Counted from the first letter of the stretch, positions 1 to 8,233 are shown. The stretch is DNA of 10,742 nucleotides from Euperipatoides rowelli (GCA_003024985.2 PXIH01S0062706.1); one strand, 5' to 3'. Notes: generated by a model not told the origin, from the letters alone. Made by a program: numbers and translations.

Positions 1-42
1 TGGCATTGGCACTGGCACTGGCACTGGCACTAGCATTAGCAT
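1..42. repeat. Hexamer microsatellite (TGGCAC/TAGCAT)n
   Basis: Seven consecutive 6-bp units are visible: TGGCAT, then four TGGCAC, then two TAGCAT. An eighth degenerate unit (TAGCTC) leads into the repeat copy that follows. The array probably extends beyond the left edge of the window. Read in the frame of the adjacent ORF it would encode alternating Gly-Thr/Gly-Ile and Ser-Ile pairs, but a simple-sequence expansion is the simpler explanation. The right copy of the adjoining repeat has unrelated, non-repetitive sequence at this position. Confidence 0.9.
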
Positions 43-193
43 TAGCTCCTGTCCAACCACTCAGTCTAGTGCAGAGCCTTCCTTTTGTTGTTATATAAAA
101 TTTTACATTATTTCATTTTTTGTTTCAGCTCCTATTACCTACTTAGCTTACATTTTCCATCTCTATCACAACATAGGTTATATTTTAAAATAA
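2..193 (+). pseudogene. Left-copy remnant of repeat-borne reading frame (partial)
   Basis: This frame is open from the left window edge to a TAA at 191-193. The first 15 codons are the hexamer microsatellite. Codons from position 47 onward match, without any indel, the 48 codons upstream of the stop at 10247-10249 in the right repeat copy. About seven nucleotides differ over this part. Four affected codons are non-synonymous (Ala/Val, Val/Ile, Gly/Arg, Leu/Phe) and one is synonymous (Ile), so purifying selection is not shown. The second half is rich in Phe, Ile and Tyr, as expected from AT-rich non-coding DNA. A pyrimidine tract ending in CAG (about 115-128) could instead be a splice acceptor. 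I do not recognise the product. It is most likely a non-functional fragment of a mobile or dispersed repeat. Confidence 0.3.
78..154 (+). repeat. 77-bp block, donor of a local duplication
   Basis: This block is repeated with no visible difference at 325-401, in the same orientation, 247 bp downstream. It contains the TATA-like string TATATAAA (92-99) and a pyrimidine tract ending in CAG. The right repeat copy has this block only once (near 10133-10209). The second copy in the left repeat is therefore the derived one. Confidence 0.9.
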
Positions 194-244
194 GTTTAGT
201 AAGACACCGCTACTTGGCATCGTCCTTTGTGGGGGTCAGACCTA

Positions 245-327
245 AAGACTCCTTGCTGATATAATCCTCTTATATGGGTTGTTACCACCACAACCCATAT
301 AAGATGATTATATCAGCAAGGAGTCTT
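245..327. repeat. 38-bp near-perfect inverted repeat (7-nt loop)
   Basis: Arms at 245-282 and 290-327 are reverse complements at 37 of 38 positions; the one mismatch is CCTC versus CATC in the middle. The 7-nt spacer is TACCACC. The right repeat copy contains only the equivalent of the left arm, so the right arm is a new inverted copy made in the left element. If transcribed, it would form a long stem-loop. It is better read as the first half of a compound rearrangement than as a terminator or regulatory hairpin. Confidence 0.93.
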
Positions 328-401
328 CCTTTTGTTGTTATATAAAATTTTACATTATTTCATTTTTTGTTTCAGCTCCTATTACCTACTTAGCTTACAT
401 T
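325..401 (+). repeat. 77-bp direct duplicate of 78-154
   Basis: This begins inside the end of the inverted arm (sharing CTT at 325-327) and returns to the normal repeat sequence at the shared string CATTACGCCC. It appears identical to 78-154, which implies a recent event compared with the roughly 10% divergence between the two long repeat copies. Confidence 0.9.
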
Positions 402-796
402 ACGCCCTGTTAAAGATTGTGCCTGCCCATTCAAGCATAATTAGATCTGATTTTCCTCTAACCCCATAAGAAGTAAAGTTGCACAGATCACCTTCCAGGA
501 AACTGTTATCACTGGTTACTAACTATTGTTTAGTGACTGTGTATACTTTAGCATAATATAGAAACCAACACCAGTTCATGACATATCACACCTGACCATA
601 CAATTAAGTCCACGAATAAAGTTTGTCTTACCCCCCTGTCTTTTGAAGTACACTAGGGCTATCTATATTATTTGTTTCCTTTCACAAGGAAATTTTATTC
701 TATATATAGGTATTTTGTAAGTCCGGTACTTTATTCATTTAGAGTACCACTTCTAGCAGCAAATGTGCAACAGGTTAGCAGCATACATAAATCTGG

Positions 797-844
797 TGAT
801 CCGTGATCTTGGATTCGAACCCCTGCCAAAGTCAGATACTTTGG
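797..844 (-). mobile_element. tRNA-derived SINE-like fragment (3' half of a tRNA-like region)
   Basis: On the minus strand 821-811 reads GGTTCGAATCC, a perfect match to the RNA polymerase III B-box/T-arm consensus GGTTCGANTCC. Upstream on that strand is a 6-bp stem, CCAAAG/CTTTGG, with a 7-nt loop (844-826), correctly placed for an anticodon arm. It is followed by a short variable-loop-sized spacer. No A box, D arm or 5' acceptor strand can be found further upstream. The T stem pairs at only two positions, so this is not a functional tRNA gene. The pattern fits a 5'-truncated tRNA-derived SINE or a decayed tRNA pseudogene. Its non-tRNA tail would run toward 767, against the end of the left long repeat. 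The exact limits are uncertain. Confidence 0.6.
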
Positions 845-850
845 GAGTCA

Positions 851-2860
851 AAATAGTCAAGATATACCTCAACATAATCAAATTAGCTGCATTTGGCCTT
901 TTGTCAGCCGGCAAAGAAAATCGTTCTCTCAAAATTTTATTTTTTCCAAAGAAATTTCAATTTTTATATTTTTTTCAACCCCCCCCCTTCAAAAAGGAAA
1001 CATTAGTGATTAATAATAGACAATGGCAAGTCTTTAAAAAGTCATGGCGTCTGCAGACAGTGGAAACATACTTTCAATTTAAAATGAACAAACGGATAAC
1101 CTTTTTTTTTTTCATATAAAATGTCAGATCCCCCCCCCCCCTCTCAATAGTTAACAAATGACTTTTCTTCTTCTTTATATTGCAATGGTGTGTGTATGTG
1201 TTGATGAATATTCATAATGGATTTCATAGATAACCACAAAAACTAAAGAAAAACAAAAGTCTCTCTGTGCAGTGTGCATTCCATTAAAGTCTCTCAAATA
1301 ACCCATTTTTAATATCAAGATTTTATATATTCTCCTGGTTCAGAAAGCTAAGTCTCAACATTTTCAAACAAGTGCCAGAATTCAAAAACTGCAGTAAAAA
1401 TAGCGCATTAAAATATCTGTTTGAACTAATAACTATTTCAATACAAGATAAAAAAATTCAAATATTCAATTTTAATTTTAATATAATAACAGATTCTTTT
1501 TTTTATCTTTAAACCATGAAGCGCATAAAGAAACTGGCGCTTAGAAGCGTAAAGTCGCCCATAATCAAGAAATGGTCACCGTTTGAAATGTTTTCAATTC
1601 GAACAAAATTAAAACAAAGTCAACAAGGTGCTGTAAATAATAGTCGACTATAAGTATTTACAGTGGGCCTTGCTCTCTTTTCATTCAGACCCCTGTTAGC
1701 TTGGAAAAACATCAGCGTTTTTCCAAAAACATTATTAGTCTGAAAAGGTCTAGAAATGGGAATCAATAACTACACAGTTTATGTCCCAAATGAGAATAGC
1801 CTAGCATATATTGTATAATAACATATAATTGGATAGGTAGGAAGACCATTTTTATCCACAAAAAGTTCGGATTTTTGATCTGACTTTTTAAAAGAACCTG
1901 TGTAAGAAAAAAACCAGTTTTTTTTTATATAGTAGGCCTATAGTAAACCTAGTGACAAAATATTTCATCCTTTCCTTCACAGTACATATTTCTGCCAGTT
2001 CTTATTTTTCATATAGAAGTATAAATGTTTTATTCACTCAAAGTATGTCCTAATTTAGGAAATTTAAAATTAGAAACGCTATTTGAAAAAGACAGCTAAA
2101 CATCTTTTACAGGAATATGAAGAGGACAGATAATTAAAGTAATTTAAATATTACATTCTAGTCACTAGGAAGAAATTTTTTTTTTCTTCTTTCCAAATTC
2201 ATTAAAATGCTGAAATATAAAAGTATGGAAGCTCACAAAACATTCCGCTTTCCCGATTCTTTTTATTTGAGAAATTAGATATAAACCAGCTCAACTCAAT
2301 TTTTTTTTCATCCATTACTTTCACCCCAATACTAGCGAGTGTTATTCAAAATGCAGGGTTCTAGAAATCAGACCTTAGATTTTCCCAAAAGAGCCCAGCA
2401 GTGTCTAGAGCCTGATAAATAATAAATTGGCAGAGGAATTTGACCTACATATGCGAAAATACAAGATAAAGACAGACTTCAAATATTGGAAAATATTTAT
2501 TAGAGAAGTTCAATATTACATTTAAAATTTGTTTATGTATAAAAATCAGACTTAGCATTCTCAAATTAGGATTTTTGATTTTTCTCCCTAAGACATTTAT
2601 CATCAGCACTGGGAGTGGTTTACCGGTTGAAATAATAATTCCACAAAATCATATTTTTTTCCAATACCATATTATTTCATTAAATATTTTCAGTGATCTG
2701 AGAATATGGAAAATGAGATTTTTAGTAACATAAAACAGAAAATCGACATTTAAATTTTTGTAATTTTTTTTTTCCCCCACGCTTTTCAGTTCAATGATAA
2801 TTGTTTCTTCATCGATTGTAGGAAAATAAAATTTGACATTCCATAAGATTCAACTACATT
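851..2860. other. AT-rich non-coding stretch
   Basis: I find no gene here. Open frames of 70-120 codons exist: an ATG-started one from 763 runs through the C9 and T11 tracts, and an ATG-less one spans 1288-1512. They have low-complexity Phe/Ile/Lys/Asn composition, and their lengths are expected by chance in long AT-rich DNA. Visible features are poly-T runs near 1918, 2176 and 2766, and a 7-bp hairpin AAATATT/AATATTT with a GGAA loop at 2481-2498. Intron or intergenic spacer is the likeliest identity. Confidence 0.7.
979..1141. repeat. Homopolymer-rich interval (C9, T11, C12 runs)
   Basis: Runs visible are C9 at 979-987, T11 at 1102-1112 and C12 at 1130-1141. Similar C runs occur in both long repeat copies (C6 at 631-636, C10 at 10591-10600) and at 8619-8625 (C7). 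Pure C tracts are conspicuous in such AT-rich DNA. Their lengths may be unreliable because homopolymers are prone to sequencing error. Confidence 0.85.
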
Positions 2861-3942
2861 AGTTGGCGGAGAATGATACCCTAACATATCATGAAGCTTT
2901 TAGAGAATACCTATCAAGGAGAATATTTCTCAATAAAAGTAATCTTGGAAAGATGAAACAAATTCATCTAGGTCTCAGAAGTAACTATGTTTTCAGACCA
3001 ATAGTTAGTAAATTTTATTTTTTCTCTCAACAGACTGAGAGTACAGTCTGTTTAACTTATTCTGTATCCATAACAGTCCTTCTCACCCTAGCAGCACAGA
3101 TGCATAGGGAATGACCAATTTTTTTTGCAAACTTAAACTAAAATAAATCTGGATGAAAATAAATATAAGGAAATTTTTGGAATGACTGGAGACAGACATG
3201 AAAGGATCTAAGTTTTTTTAATCCTTTAAATTTACAAACTACCATGAAAAAAACGCTTTGTATGCTGTTAATCCCTTCACCATTACACACCAGATGCTTT
3301 TTCTGGGAAAATACCTGGCTGAAAAAAAAAATTTAGAGGGTCTGAAAAAGGGATGGAATACAAAGTTCAAACAACAATTTGTGGGCTACTCCAGAGAAAA
3401 AACTATGGTGTCTCCACTTTGCCTATCTACCCTTCAGCCAGTCATTCATTTTTCTGACCTAAGGCTAAATAATAATTCCAAAATCCATATTGCGTATGGT
3501 TACATTAGCAATTTTTTTTCTTGGTGTATAAAGAAATTCCATCATCTTTATTTTTTTCCTGCTATTTTTTTTGGGGTACTGGTATCAAAATTGTAATTTT
3601 GCTTAGAGTTGGTGATATTGTGTTCTTTTTCTTTTGGTTCCACTTTCCATATTCCAGAGAACAGAAAAGGAAAGAAATGATAATCCACATTCAAATCCCA
3701 AGTTCCAAAAAGTGGTGGTTAGCACTGAGAAGGTCCACTGTCCCGAATCGGATCCTCAATAGCATTTAGACTCTTTAGAGGAACCTCCCTATTGACTAGC
3801 TGTTTATGGTTGCTTTTCTTAAACCACTGTAGTGGGAAGAAAATAAATGCATAAATTGGGTTAATAACATTCCCGTCTTAAAGTAGGTGATAGCATTATC
3901 AGTTCCACTTATTTCCGTATTAATACATTTTCAAAAATCATA
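2861..3942. other. AT-rich stretch without a supported gene
   Basis: Frames on the plus strand (2863-3114, 3258-3596, 3521-3769) begin with TTG rather than ATG and are rich in Phe, Tyr and Leu from T tracts. The minus strand also reads open for long distances here with scattered stops. The stop density is near what chance gives when the best of three frames is chosen, so no decayed gene can be claimed. Nothing else was recognised. Confidence 0.6.
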
Positions 3943-3964
3943 CTATTTACGATTTTTTTTCAAA

Positions 3965-3984
3965 AGATTATCAAGTGATAATCT
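3965..3984. repeat. Perfect 8-bp hairpin, AAGT loop
   Basis: AGATTATC and GATAATCT flank the tetranucleotide AAGT. It lies within an ATG-less minus-strand open frame (4128 down to 3943) that I do not support as a gene. The local DNA is AT-rich, so a single hairpin of this size may be chance. Confidence 0.6.
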
Positions 3985-4202
3985 GGGGAATTTTAATATT
4001 TTTGTCTCCTGCTCAAACTCAGGAGGGAGCACATTTTGGTTTTGATAATTTCTCATATATAACAGCACTATATATATAGCAGTGATTTTATTGTAACAAA
4101 AGTAGATCCTGTAAGGATTGATTTTCAATCCCGATTTGAATTGATTTGATCATACTGATAGACCACCAGTGCTAGAGAACTATTTTTTTTTTTTACAAGC
4201 TT

Positions 4203-4208
4203 NTGAAN
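4203..4208. other. Two ambiguous bases (N) in assembly
   Basis: N occurs at 4203 and 4208, just after a long T run ending near 4194. This probably reflects sequencing slippage or mixed reads. Reading frames and repeats crossing this point should be treated as uncertain. Confidence 0.95.
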
Positions 4209-4800
4209 TACTTGTATTTTTGTAATAAGGATCTGTCATCTTCTATCAAGATATTTTGTACATATATTTACTTTCCATATATTTTTCTGGTGATGACTTT
4301 CCTTGTTATGTATTTTTCGTTATCGGAGTCATACTGATGTTTGTGTTTTTGACGATAGTGATTTTCTCTAGTCAGTAGTATTTTTTTATTTCCTTTTTAT
4401 ATGGGTAGATTTAGGGCACCTATAGCCATTTTGTAGTTTTTGGCTAGTGTTGATCACATTCTGACTTTGCATTTTCATTATTTTACTCTGGGATCATTTT
4501 TTCCTAGTGGCTGAGAGGTTGTACACCAAGAGAATTTTTAGCCAGTGGAAGTATTCTATTCTCTTGCTCCAGCTTAAGTTCTCTTTTATTACTGAAATTA
4601 TACTTTACCAGCCTTTATCGTTTTTTAAATAAAATCCCCATGATTTTTGACAAGTACGGATGTCCATCTTTTGTTACCCCTATCACTTAGACATATAAAG
4701 TTTGGTCTTGGTTTTGCCTTTTTTGTTCAGACTCATTTTCAATTCGGTTAACATCCATTCAAGAGGAAATTTTGTATTAAATCTGTATTTTCATTTTGGT
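4209..4800. other. Strongly T-over-A-skewed block
   Basis: The plus strand here is dominated by T. For example, 4261-4320 has 33 T and 11 A among 60 bases, while the flanks (such as 4861-4930) are A-rich. Skew of this kind can come from strand-specific mutation in transcribed DNA or from an old A-rich mobile-element ORF on the minus strand. Minus-strand reading gives runs of plausible residues interrupted by about seven stops in the first 126 codons below 4758, plus at least one frame change. That is close to chance for this composition. No protein family could be recognised. Confidence 0.5.
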
Positions 4801-4860
4801 ATTGGACTAGAAGGCATAAAGAAAATGATTCTTGCATCCTGACATAGCACATTGAATTGA

Positions 4861-5928
4861 CTTCCAAAAATAAAACTTTTTTTTTTTAAAAACAAAATAA
4901 GAAAAAAAGAAAGGAATACATTTTTTTTAATTATTCAGCAATAACACAAGTGCCGTTTCTCTAAGGTCCATGTACCATTATTTTTCCCGTGGATCGGTGA
5001 TCCCAGAACCACCATGAAGATCAGTACGAGAAAAATTGAGGGGAATTCCTGTGCCCAGCATTGGTAGTTATTTGTTATGGCACTTCTAGTGAAGTTGCCT
5101 AGAGGGGCATAGTGTAATAAAGTGCACTATGGCTATTAGATTTGTTATGAGTAAGGGCACCACCTGAAAAGAAGTTCATTTTTTTGCAAAGGGCTAATAG
5201 ATATCTGCCTTATATAGATAAGGTTTAATGGGGAAAATATTTTTAGATCATTTAAAATCAGCTTACCCATTCCATACTATCAGTTCATTTTTGTCCACCG
5301 CCCACAATTTTTACAGTCATGTGCCAAGCCAAGGAAATGTTAGTATTCCATAATGTTATTCAAATTAGCATGAAGAAACATAAGCCCAGACAAAAAAAAA
5401 ATTATCTGCGATTCTAGAGTTGTTAGGCTGTCTAGAACTCAAGAGAGAATGATCCACCTTAAAAAATGAAAAAACAAAACAAACAAATTCTCTAAACCTA
5501 AAAAAAGGCATTCATGACAAACATATCTCCTTATCAATCAGACACCTAAGCCTACCATATAAACTTGCTCCTATACCCGGAGGTTAGAACACATAATGAT
5601 AAGAAGGGAGATTAAAGCCAGGTTGAGAAACTTAAGGATAGGTCAGTCATAGCATTACTTATTTCCAGCTTCCATTTCCAGTAGCAGGGCCACCCTGAGA
5701 AGGGATAAATGTTCTAAAAATCCAGAGTAATTTTTTTTTCCGGGACCTCTTAGTTAAAAGTCCTAGGGCTCGATATAACGGATATACCTAACCCAACGGT
5801 ATTGCAAATGTTTCTGCAATTAAAAAGATCGCCCATTGTCTAAGAGATCTTGGCAGGAAACCATTGTTGGGAAAACAGTTTATACTGAACTAGTAATAAA
5901 ACAGTAAATCATTGATTTTTTTCTCTCT
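4861..5928. other. AT-rich spacer with small hairpins
   Basis: No gene is supported. Short perfect inverted repeats are visible: CATAGTG/CACTATG (5108-5114 and 5125-5131), CCTTAT/ATAAGG with a 4-nt loop (5208-5223), and TTCTAGA/TCTAGAA (5412-5418 and 5431-5437). Several such hairpins are expected by chance over 1 kb of AT-rich DNA. The segment precedes the 3' end of the minus-strand frame at 5929-6204 and could hold its downstream sequence. Confidence 0.55.
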
Positions 5929-6204
5929 TTATACAAAGGAGAAAAGCTTTCTCTTTATACTAAGACGGGGTAGTGAACCATCTAGTTGGTTAAAACTGTT
6001 TGATGGGCGAATTCCAAGGTTGTGAGCCATGGCAGCATTCTGTAAGAGAATCCCTGCATTCAATGGGAAGCTAATGAAATGGGAACCAAGATCGTCAAGG
6101 TATTCTGAAGATGTGTGAGCCATATTGTTTTTCTTCAGTCCATCATGTCTTTCCATGGGGGTCGCTCCCTCAAGGGGGCATGCATTGGCTGAGGTGGACA
6201 ACAT
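5929..6204 (-). CDS. Hypothetical 91-residue ORF or exon, unrecognised
   Basis: An ATG at 6204-6202 (minus) opens 91 codons ending in TAA at 5931-5929. The interval 6001-6180 is about 48% G+C against roughly 25-30% around it. By hand count G is commoner at codon position 1 (22 of 91) than at positions 2 and 3 (14 each), and T is rarer at position 1 (18) than at positions 2 and 3 (27 and 29), which is a coding-like pattern. The product has no signal peptide or clear transmembrane segment. It has Met-Ala-His at both residues 28-30 and 59-61, a mildly hydrophobic middle (about 43-60) and a basic end (about 80-87). The start context is weak (T at -3, T at +4). The frame stays open upstream to a TAG, so it may really be an internal or terminal exon beginning after an AG near 6216. 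I do not recognise a family. A decayed gene fragment is possible. Confidence 0.4.
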   Translation of the reverse strand: MLSTSANACPLEGATPMERHDGLKKNNMAHTSSEYLDDLGSHFISFPLNAGILLQNAAMAHNLGIRPSNSFNQLDGSLPRLSIKRKLFSFV

Positions 6205-7260
6205 GGAGAGCAGACCTATTGAATTTTTATGACTTTCAATTTTTGTCTATTAACCAAAATCAGGTTAAACCCAATCTATCTGGATCTCAAACCTAAGCAG
6301 AAGCTTTTTCTTTTTTTTCCAATTTTTCTTTTGTTTAAGTGGTGACAGATGTTCAAAATTAGGGTAAGCCTAATTTATCACAAATGCATGCTGGGTAATA
6401 TTTCCATAGTCAAGATAAATCTCCCATCATAGGACTAATTCAAAATGCACAACTTCCATAGCGTGTTTAAGTGTCCACTGATATGATTGACATTTTTGTT
6501 GCCATAAGACAGCATGAGAGACAAAATTATATAATTTATCTTATATAACATTTGATTCATCAGGTTAAACTATGAGCAAAGAGGAATCATAGGTTTGATA
6601 TAGACATAATCATAATAGCAGCTTGATCACCTACAGACAGAATATTTTAATCGGAGGATCTAACCATTTTTTTAGAAATTTAGAGAGGAGAAAAGACCAA
6701 CCTTTCCGTTTTATTTTTATTATGGAGCAATTACAGGCTATTGAAAGTCTGCACTATTTCCTGCAATGTTGCCTATCCAAAATAATCTACAGGAAATAAT
6801 TTATTTATAGTGAGTGATATTGTATTCAAGGAAGAGATAATTTTTGCTTAATGATAGCCTGTCACAGAATTTTGTTAGTTCAATAGATAAGATTATCACA
6901 ACCCTAACCTTCTATTGCAATCGATTACATTTTTCCCTGTGTGTGGAAAACGGAATAATATTATATTTTTGTCCTTTCCAAGAATGCCAGCTAGAGTTTT
7001 TTTGGGGGGTACTTTGGTATAAAATAATGCTATTTAAGTGAATAAACAGTTTGAGTGAGTGATGTGCAATTACTGATCACACTTTTCCTTGAGTTAAATA
7101 AGAACTTAATTAAAGTACTTAAATAGTCTGTGAAATCAAAGAGGCAAGCTCAATTTTTAAAATTTAGAAATACGGACATACAGTGTATTATTTTTAATCC
7201 TGAGTGAAAAATGCACCCCTATACAGAGAGATCTTGTCCATCATTGTTTTAATGGTAAAG
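6205..7260. other. AT-rich stretch, no gene seen
   Basis: Nothing beyond AT-rich sequence was recognised. The plus-strand frame at 6111-6296 is the shadow of the minus-strand ORF. The frame at 6844-7041 starts with TTG and has no coding-like composition. This segment is upstream of the minus-strand ORF and would hold its promoter or an intron if that ORF is real. Confidence 0.6.
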
Positions 7261-7273
7261 TGTGTTTTCTTTT

Positions 7274-7551
7274 AAAGGATCATAATTTTCAATATTAATA
7301 AATAGGATATCGATTAGTTTTTCCAGTTTTCATATTCAATAAATCATATTTTTCCAATAACAATAAAGACAATAATTTTTCTTGTATATTTTTTTAAGAA
7401 TATTTTTTTATCAATGATTACATCAATTGTCTTTTTAATATCCTATTTGTCTGTCAACTGTAATCCAGTCATTTTTTTTTTTCATATTTAATAATTGTTA
7501 TTTAACATTTGGCTTTTAAAGAAATATGATTGTATTTTAATATGATCCTTT
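7274..7551. repeat. Possible degraded fold-back (inverted-arm) element
   Basis: Outer arms AAAGGATCATA (7274-7284) and TATGATCCTTT (7541-7551) are perfect 11-bp complements. Inside them, in nested order, are AATCATATTT with AAATATGATT, AATAACAAT with ATTGTTATT, and AAAGACAAT with ATTGTCTTT. A further 11-bp pair (7300-7310 and 7438-7448) crosses this order, so a single clean stem is not possible. This could be the remains of a MITE-like palindromic element with later internal changes. Because the region is very AT-rich, part of the pairing may be coincidence. No target-site duplication was identified. Confidence 0.35.
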
Positions 7552-8170
7552 AGTATATGAATGATTTCTGTATCAGCGAGTTACTGGAAGTTAGTTATCA
7601 ATTTATAATATATTCAGTTTTCTTTAAGTCCTTCTATTTATATAATTTTTCTCATTTAAAGTTATAGCTGTCGGTAACAAGCTAAAACCCATTAGTGTTT
7701 TAACAAAAATTTTATTTCAACTTAAATTAGGTGGGCTTGATAAAAACACAGATTTTCTCACCATGATAATATTTGTTGGCCTTCTATTAGGTCATAAGCC
7801 GTTGGTACTATGATATGAAGGCAGAAAATCTAGAACCACATTCCAACCGGTGACTCATGCTATCCGTATTCCCATGCTTTTAATAAAGGGAAAGTATGGA
7901 AATTTGTAAAAAAAAATCAAAAAATTGTTTTTGAGGGTTATACAGGTTTGATCTCTTAATATTTTTGCATTTACTAATTTTTTCGATCTCTAGAGGTATT
8001 TCTGGTGTATAATTTAGAAATTTTAGGAGAAAAACCCATTAAATCCAATCAAACTGGATAGGAGAGCACATGACCAGCATTTTAGCAAACCAAAATCTCA
8101 ACACGAACAATAATGTGTATTTTAATAAACTTCAAAATAGTATAAATGTCAACACTCAAAATCATAATTT
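7552..8170. other. AT-rich spacer upstream of the plus-strand ORF
   Basis: No gene or recognised element. The interval is AT-rich with several A/T runs. If the frame at 8349-8537 is a downstream exon, this would be part of its upstream intron. Confidence 0.55.
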
Positions 8171-8214
8171 TGATTTTTAAAACAATCCATTTTTTATGGA
8201 TTGTTCAAAAATTA
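8171..8214. repeat. Strong stem-loop upstream of the plus-strand ORF
   Basis: AACAATCCAT (8181-8190) and ATGGATTGTT (8196-8205) form a perfect 10-bp stem around a 5-nt T loop. After a small bulge, pairing continues for about eight more base pairs (8171-8178 with 8207-8214) with one G-T type mismatch. At about 18 paired positions it is the longest hairpin outside the left repeat. It lies about 20 bp before the TATA-like string at 8234. The function is unknown, and a tiny inverted-repeat element or chance are both possible. Confidence 0.75.
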
Positions 8215-8233
8215 TATTCCGATCCAAAAGAAA

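Larger units (their letters stand above)
45..766 (+). repeat. Left copy of long direct repeat (dispersed repeat, about 720 bp)
   Basis: This segment aligns collinearly with 10101-10730 in the same orientation, at roughly 90% identity by eye. Shared sequence begins at GCTCCTGTCCAACC and ends at GCAGCAAATGT. Beyond these points the flanks differ (microsatellite versus unique sequence on the left; GCAACAGG versus ACGATATA on the right), so this looks like two copies of one dispersed element rather than a tandem 10-kb unit. The left copy differs from the right by an insertion of about 110 bp (about 291-400), a shorter C run (C6 at 631-636 versus C10), and the absence of a GC-rich stretch seen at about 10452-10475. 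A small hairpin, TTTCCTT/AAGGAAA with a 4-nt loop, lies at 675-692. I see no terminal inverted repeats, target-site duplication or transposase, so the family is unknown. Confidence 0.88.

Noticed and set aside
1-42. CRISPR-like or telomeric array
   Set aside because: It is a simple hexamer with no spacers and a unit unlike known telomere repeats.
797-844. Functional tRNA gene
   Set aside because: Only the anticodon-arm-like hairpin and the B-box are present. There is no A box, D arm or pairing acceptor stem, and the T stem is mostly unpaired.
763-1119. 118-codon plus-strand ORF
   Set aside because: It starts at the repeat boundary, crosses the tRNA-derived fragment and then homopolymer C and T tracts. 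Its composition is low complexity and it lacks coding-like codon bias.
1288-1512. ATG-less open frame of 74 codons on the plus strand
   Set aside because: It has no start codon and is AT-rich in composition. A few frames of this length are expected by chance in six frames over 10.7 kb of DNA this AT-rich.
2863-3769. Three plus-strand frames (2863-3114, 3258-3596, 3521-3769)
   Set aside because: All begin with TTG, which is not a credible eukaryotic start. They are Phe/Tyr/Leu-rich from T tracts, and the last two overlap each other.
3943-4128. 61-codon minus-strand frame
   Set aside because: It begins with TTG. It reads plausibly (a run of Pro, Glu, Phe and Leu in the middle), but it is short, unremarkable in G+C, and within chance for the composition.
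3240-4758. Continuous decayed protein-coding region on the minus strand
   Set aside because: Long stretches can be read by switching among three frames, but the total of stops is near the chance value for the best of three frames, and no family is recognisable. It is kept only as a low-interest composition finding for 4209-4800.
6111-6296. 61-codon plus-strand frame
   Set aside because: It is the shadow of the minus-strand ORF at 5929-6204, is Trp/Phe-rich, and lacks codon bias.
6844-7041. 65-codon plus-strand frame
   Set aside because: It has a TTG start, a T-tract-driven hydrophobic composition and no G+C rise.
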